Shown here one piece after another: positions 5,528 to 9,309 of a stretch of 9,309 nucleotides of DNA; the first letter of the stretch is position 1; every line of letters starts with the position of its first letter. The notes under the pieces are model-generated. The model had not been told where the DNA came from. It searched no databases and saw nothing but the letters and a program-made list of their open reading frames with translations. Source of the stretch: Chitinivibrionales bacterium (lineage in GTDB: Bacteria; Fibrobacterota; Chitinivibrionia; Chitinivibrionales; FEN-1185); contig JAQUMP010000104.1 of the NCBI GenBank assembly GCA_028718065.1, positions 1 to 9,309 of the forward strand. The letters run 5' to 3'. A program made the translations under genes and the position numbers.

Positions 5528-7912
5528 TTGCTCTATTTCGATTGGCTCCAGAAAAACAACCCCGCCGGAAAACCCGATCGTTTCCCTGCGCTTAAAAACA
5601 GGTTCGAAACCACGGTCCCCGGCTTGTATTGCATCGGTGATCTGACCGGCATTCCTCTTATCAAACTCGCGGCCGAATCCGGCTTTGAATTCATGGAAAA
5701 ATTGTCTCACGATGAATCTTTCATAAAAGAGCGTCGGGCGGCGTCTGCGGAAATGTACGATCTTATTATCCTTGGCGCCGGGCCTTCGGGCGTTTCGGCC
5801 AGTTTACATGCAGTAGCGTCAGGATACAAGCATCTGGTAATTGAATCATCCCGGATGTTTAATACGGTCCACAATTTTCCGGCCGGCAAGCCCATTTATG
5901 TCACCCCCGCGGAACCACCCCTTAAATCCGCCTTAAAATTCGGCGACGGAACCAAGGAATCGCTCCTGCGGGAATTGGCGGAAGACCTTAAAGAAAAATC
6001 TTTGCCGATTCATGAAAATGAAACGGCAAGGCGCATTACTCAGAATGGCTCCTCATTTACCGTTCAAACATCCAAAGCATCGTATCCGGCGCTGCGGGTA
6101 GTTGTGGCCATCGGCAAAACCGGCAACGCCCGGACGCTCGGCGTTCCGGGGGAAAAATTGCCGAAAGTCTTTACGCGACTGATTGACCCAGGGGAGTTTT
6201 ATGACAAGGACATTCTGGTGGTCGGCGGCGGCGACAGCGCCGTAGAAGCGGCGGTCGCGCTTGCACATGCCGGTAACCGCGTAACGCTCTCCTATCGTAA
6301 ATCATATTTGGGCCGTCCCAAAGAAAAGAACCTTGAGAATTTTGAATTATTGGCGGCAAAGGGCTCAATCGTGCCGCTGTTTGATTCCACGGTAAAAGAA
6401 TTCCGGCCGGATGATGTTGTTCTTAACGGTCCCCAGGCCCAAAAAACTTTGCCGAACCAGGCGGTCTTTGTATTAATCGGCACGGAAATCCCGCTTGAGT
6501 TTTTCAAGCGCTCCGGTATTCGCATAGAGGGCGAAAAACACTTTTCAGACCGGGTTAAATTTTTGGCGCTGCTGCTTTTTGCCTTGGCGCTCTATTTCGG
6601 CAAGAACGCGCCGATAACACCAGCCGCGGATTTGCATGGTTTTTTACGGATACCCCGTTTGCTTTTCGGTGAATCCTGGCCCAAAATGACAAGCGGCCTT
6701 TTGGCCTGGACAAGCCTTTTCGGGCTTGCGGCATGCGCGGCTTATCTTGCCGGCCACTTTCTCAAAAACAAAAAGCAATACTTTACATCTGCGTGGAACT
6801 CGTTCAAATACGGCTACTATTTATTAATCATGCTTTTGTTCCCCTCTTTATATGTGGCATATAAGATAGTGCGGCAGCGGCCCGTATTCGGCGACATGGG
6901 CGACTGGTACACCGTGTTTTATTCCTTGACAATTGTTATTTTCGGCCTGCGCCGCATCGCGGTAAAACCGACCGGGTATATCAAGCGTCAAACAATTACG
7001 CTCATGGCCGTGCAGGTGGTCCCGCTTTTTATCCTGCCGCTCTTTGTTTTCCCGCTCCTTGGCGCGCATGGCCTGCTGGGCGGCTGGATCATGCGTAATG
7101 TTTTTCCGGGCGGCTCCTATTGGCGCTCATTCGGCCTGGTGCTGGCCTGGCCGCTTTTTATCCATAACCTTGCCACCGGCCAACCGACCATGTTCTGGCT
7201 GACCGCGGGGATTGCGCAGACGTTCGTGATTATTCCGTATATCGTTTACCGATGGGGAAAGGGCGCCTATTGCGGATGGATCTGCTCCTGCGGCGCCCTG
7301 GCCGAAACGCTCGGCGACGAGTATCGGACCAACGCGCCGCATGGACCGTCCGCCAAGAAAGGGGAAAATTCCGGGCAGGTCGTGCTTTGGTTTGCGCTGG
7401 CGGTCACGCTCCTGGCGCTTTTTGCCGGACAAAGGAATTTGCCGTTTTCAAAGCTTGCATCGGATATTTACGGCATGGTCGTGGATACTATTTTCGCGGG
7501 CGTGCTGGGCTTAGGCGTCTATTTTTTTATGTCCGGCCGCCTCTGGTGCCGAATGCTGTGCCCGCTCGCGGCGCTCATGCATATTTACGCCCGGTTTACC
7601 GTATACCGTATCTTTGCAAACAAGAAGCGTTGCATTTCCTGCAATATTTGCACCAAAGTATGCCACATGGGCATCGATGTAATGAACTATGCCAACAAGG
7701 GCATTCCCCTGAACGACGTGGAATGCGTGCGTTGCAGCGCCTGCGTGGTCGCCTGCCCCTTGCAGGTGTTGACGTTCGGGAGAGTTGACAAAATAGATTC
7801 GAACAACGAACGATACAAAACCCAGCCGCCTCCCCTGACGCGCGGCTGGGCCGGCGGGCTGCCGAAAAAGCAGATTGAAATGCTCTTGCAATTGGAAGCG
7901 GAAAAGAGATAA
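5528..7912 (+). CDS. Permuted FAD/NAD(P) oxidoreductase fused to a membrane 4Fe-4S electron-transfer domain
   Basis: This is a 794-residue fusion. Residues 24-58 carry the flavoprotein segment normally found last (VPGLYCIGDLTGIPLIKLAAE). The FAD dinucleotide fold follows (DLIILGAGPSGVSAS, 78-92), then the NAD(P) fold (VVGGGDSAVEAA, 231-242) ending at FVLIGTEIP (314-322). Residues from about 343 onward hold some eight or nine hydrophobic membrane spans. Cysteine motifs are CGWICSCG (C582, C586, C588), WCRMLCP (C674, C678), and two ferredoxin sets, C702/C705/C708/C712 and C733/C736/C739/C743, for two [4Fe-4S] clusters. No thioredoxin reductase CxxC is present. The design predicts electron transfer between NAD(P)H, FAD, iron-sulfur clusters and the membrane, like NapH/NosR/RnfB-type proteins. 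The start is a TTG with AAGGA 8 bases upstream; an in-frame stop just before excludes a much longer protein. Domain assignments are strong; substrate and direction of flow are unknown. Confidence 0.9.
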   Translation: MLYFDWLQKNNPAGKPDRFPALKNRFETTVPGLYCIGDLTGIPLIKLAAESGFEFMEKLSHDESFIKERRAASAEMYDLIILGAGPSGVSASLHAVASGYKHLVIESSRMFNTVHNFPAGKPIYVTPAEPPLKSALKFGDGTKESLLRELAEDLKEKSLPIHENETARRITQNGSSFTVQTSKASYPALRVVVAIGKTGNARTLGVPGEKLPKVFTRLIDPGEFYDKDILVVGGGDSAVEAAVALAHAGNRVTLSYRKSYLGRPKEKNLENFELLAAKGSIVPLFDSTVKEFRPDDVVLNGPQAQKTLPNQAVFVLIGTEIPLEFFKRSGIRIEGEKHFSDRVKFLALLLFALALYFGKNAPITPAADLHGFLRIPRLLFGESWPKMTSGLLAWTSLFGLAACAAYLAGHFLKNKKQYFTSAWNSFKYGYYLLIMLLFPSLYVAYKIVRQRPVFGDMGDWYTVFYSLTIVIFGLRRIAVKPTGYIKRQTITLMAVQVVPLFILPLFVFPLLGAHGLLGGWIMRNVFPGGSYWRSFGLVLAWPLFIHNLATGQPTMFWLTAGIAQTFVIIPYIVYRWGKGAYCGWICSCGALAETLGDEYRTNAPHGPSAKKGENSGQVVLWFALAVTLLALFAGQRNLPFSKLASDIYGMVVDTIFAGVLGLGVYFFMSGRLWCRMLCPLAALMHIYARFTVYRIFANKKRCISCNICTKVCHMGIDVMNYANKGIPLNDVECVRCSACVVACPLQVLTFGRVDKIDSNNERYKTQPPPLTRGWAGGLPKKQIEMLLQLEAEKR

Positions 7913-7922
7913 ATTATCAATC

Positions 7923-8915
7923 ATGAATCGACCATCGGCGCCTGTTCCGCATTTCGGGGAGCGGCTCAAAGCATCCGGATTGTTTCCGTTTTTCGCCACG
8001 ACCATCGCCACGCTCCAGATTAACGTCGGCCGGCGCTGCAATCTTTCCTGCAAACATTGCCACCTTGAAGCCGGCCCGCGCCGGACCGAAAGCATGTCGC
8101 GCAGCATTCTTGAACGCTGTCTTGAAATTGCGCGGGACCAAATGATTTCCGTGGTCGATATTACCGGCGGCTCGCCGGAGATGCATCCGGAACTTTCCTG
8201 GTTTATTGGCGTTGCCGCCAAACTCGGCAAACGGCTTATCGTGCGCTCAAATCTTACGATTCTAAAAGACCCGGCCTACGCGCATTGCATTGATCTTTAC
8301 AGCCGCAATAACGTTGAAATAGTCGGGTCGCTGCCCGATTTGCGCGCCCGCAAAACCGACCGTCAACGCGGAAGAGGGGTTTTTTCGCGGACCATGGAGG
8401 TTATCAGGCTCTTAAACGCGCGTGGTTACGGCATGGAAGGTTCGCCTTTGACGCTGAATTTGGCGCACAATCCCGTGGGAGCGTTTTTGCCGGGATGCCA
8501 GAAATCCCTCGAGGAGGAATACAAACGGAAACTTTGGAACGACCAGGGCGTCCGTTTTAACCGCCTGCTTGCTCTTGCCAACAATCCGTGCGGGAGATAC
8601 CTTGCCTATCTTATCCGGAATGAAAATTATGCGGGATATATGACTGCGCTGGCAAACGCTTTCTGCCCGGACGCGGCCGCCAAAGCCATGTGCCGATCGA
8701 CCTTGTCGGTCGCCTGGGACGGCCGTCTTTACGATTGCGATTTTAACCAGGCGCTTGACCGGACCGTCGACCACGGCGCGCCCGATCGCATCGAGAATTT
8801 TGACCTGGCGCGGCTCAGCCGCCGCGAAGTGGTGGTGGGCGACCATTGTTACGCCTGCACCGCCGGCGCGGGGTCATCGTGCCTTGGCGCGATTTCCAGC
8901 GGCGATAATCTTTGA
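7923..8915 (+). CDS. arsS: Arsenosugar biosynthesis radical SAM/SPASM protein ArsS
   Basis: From the ATG at 7923 the protein has 330 residues, normal for the family. Radical SAM ligands are C39, C43 and C46 in RRCNLSCKHCHLEAGP. Family signatures follow in order: VVDITGGSPEMHPEL (77-91), SNLTIL (109-114), SLPDL, DRQRGRGVF, LTLNLAHNPVG, RFNRLLALANNP, then the SPASM-like end MCRSTLSVAWDGRLYDCDFNQ (C257, C272) and HCYACTAGAGSSC (C309, C312, C320) for auxiliary Fe-S binding. ArsS acts after arsenite methylation by ArsM and is assigned to the S-adenosylmethionine-derived step toward arsenosugars. The frame extends back to a TTG at 7875 inside the preceding gene, but that adds non-family residues, so the ATG is preferred despite a weak ribosome site. 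It lies 10 bp after the flavo-iron-sulfur gene. All family cysteines are ordinary Cys codons, so this is not a selenoprotein form. Confidence 0.93.
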   Translation: MNRPSAPVPHFGERLKASGLFPFFATTIATLQINVGRRCNLSCKHCHLEAGPRRTESMSRSILERCLEIARDQMISVVDITGGSPEMHPELSWFIGVAAKLGKRLIVRSNLTILKDPAYAHCIDLYSRNNVEIVGSLPDLRARKTDRQRGRGVFSRTMEVIRLLNARGYGMEGSPLTLNLAHNPVGAFLPGCQKSLEEEYKRKLWNDQGVRFNRLLALANNPCGRYLAYLIRNENYAGYMTALANAFCPDAAAKAMCRSTLSVAWDGRLYDCDFNQALDRTVDHGAPDRIENFDLARLSRREVVVGDHCYACTAGAGSSCLGAISSGDNL

Positions 8916-9309
8916 CCGTATCGATATCGTTTCGCATTTGCAAGAGAGAAAATTTAAGCCTGCGCTTGTGAACTATCGCCACGGTCTCCTGCATTAGCGC
9001 AGCGGCGCCCCAGGCGGTGGCCTTAAATATTTCCAACCCCCGCATGTCCACGCCGGCAAGGTGATACCCGCCATCGCGCACCGGACCCAGGACGACATTG
9101 CACCCCTGGCGCAGGGCAAGGGACGCTTGCAGGATGTCATCGCCGGTACGCTCGGGACAATCGCATCCGATCACGATATAGCGCGCAAATCCCAAATCAT
9201 GGCAATGCAGGCAGGCGTTTTTCATGCGATCGCCGAGATTGTCCTCTCTCTGCGGAAAATACATTGCGGCCTTGCTGAAAAATGCCTCTAATCCGCCCGG
9301 TATGAGACC
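8815..9309 (-). CDS. TIGR04282-type arsenosugar-associated glycosyltransferase (5' end missing)
   Basis: The frame is open to the right edge, so the start lies outside; 164 residues are visible and the ATG at 9264 is internal. Family signatures are FPQREDNLGDRM (usual Q-G-DLGERM), IVIGCDCPE (usual IGTDCP), VVLGPVRDGGYHLAGV, TAWGAA---M-ET and NDIDTVKDYRRW (usual DIDTPED). This DUF2064-like family of small GT-A-fold transferases is routinely found beside arsS and arsM, which fits the neighbour here. The recognisable protein ends near the arsS stop. The last 30 or so residues are Arg/Pro-rich, have no family counterpart, and are encoded antisense to the arsS SPASM region because the frame meets no stop until 8815. 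Role: probable sugar or phospho-sugar transfer in arsenosugar assembly, by association. Confidence 0.87.
   Translation of the reverse strand, partial: GLIPGGLEAFFSKAAMYFPQREDNLGDRMKNACLHCHDLGFARYIVIGCDCPERTGDDILQASLALRQGCNVVLGPVRDGGYHLAGVDMRGLEIFKATAWGAAALMQETVAIVHKRRLKFSLLQMRNDIDTVKDYRRWKSRQGTMTPRRRCRRNNGRPPPLRGG

Noticed and set aside
7252..7788. 178-codon + strand frame inside the oxidoreductase gene
   Set aside because: It is an out-of-frame shadow. The main frame here has the conserved cysteine motifs.
7875..7922. Upstream TTG start for arsS
   Set aside because: It would add 16 residues encoded inside the preceding gene with no family resemblance. The ATG at 7923 gives the normal family length.
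7511..8230. 239-codon - strand open frame across the oxidoreductase/arsS junction
   Set aside because: It lies antisense to two well-supported genes and has no family features; it is a product of GC-rich codon bias.
8913..8957. TGA at the end of arsS as a selenocysteine codon with read-through
   Set aside because: The stop follows the complete family C terminus, and the next stop is only 13 codons away without family-like sequence. The cysteine positions of the family are ordinary Cys codons.

Overview
The window looks like a chromosomal piece of a GC-rich, Gram-negative-type bacterium. Two exported proteins (459-1625 and 1627-2952) end in beta-rich tails resembling type IX secretion (Por) sorting domains. 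One of them also has a PA14 plus Kre9/KNH-like layout. That combination made me think of the Fibrobacterota/Chitinivibrionia or a Bacteroidota-related lineage, but this is inference from domain style and not a firm assignment. Coding density is high and no gap exceeds 300 bases. No rRNA, tRNA, CRISPR array, transposase or phage gene was seen.

Left part (1-3033): the 3' part of a comF-like phosphoribosyltransferase gene enters from the left edge on the + strand. Its stop overlaps by 4 bases the stop of a convergent two-gene unit on the - strand. In transcription order this unit is a propeller-like exported protein (441 aa) and then a PA14/KNH exported protein (388 aa), joined by a TGA-A-ATG junction with a promoter candidate upstream.

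Middle (3057-4620): a - strand AAA ATPase of the ATPase_2/DUF234 type with a C-terminal D...ExK nuclease-like motif. The longest reading frame begins inside a palindrome, but a perfect AGGAGG sets the start at a GTG at 4490. Two near-identical 35-bp palindromes, direct repeats 20 bp apart, bracket its predicted promoter. One covers the -35 box and the other starts at the predicted transcription start.

Right part (4722-9309): a tightly packed + strand operon holds a family 2 glycosyltransferase, a 794-residue fusion protein and arsS. The fusion joins a flavin/NAD(P) oxidoreductase, whose FAD-binding segments are in permuted order, to a NapH/NosR-like membrane domain and a 2[4Fe-4S] ferredoxin domain. 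arsS encodes the radical SAM/SPASM enzyme of arsenosugar biosynthesis. Converging on arsS from the right edge is a partial gene of the TIGR04282 glycosyltransferase family, a known companion of arsS. Its reading frame runs 101 bases antisense into arsS.

Together the right part reads as an arsenosugar-type locus carrying an unusual membrane flavo-iron-sulfur electron carrier. A reasonable hypothesis is that this carrier moves NAD(P)H electrons to or from the membrane for the radical SAM or arsenic chemistry. No arsM methyltransferase is in the window; if present it must lie outside.
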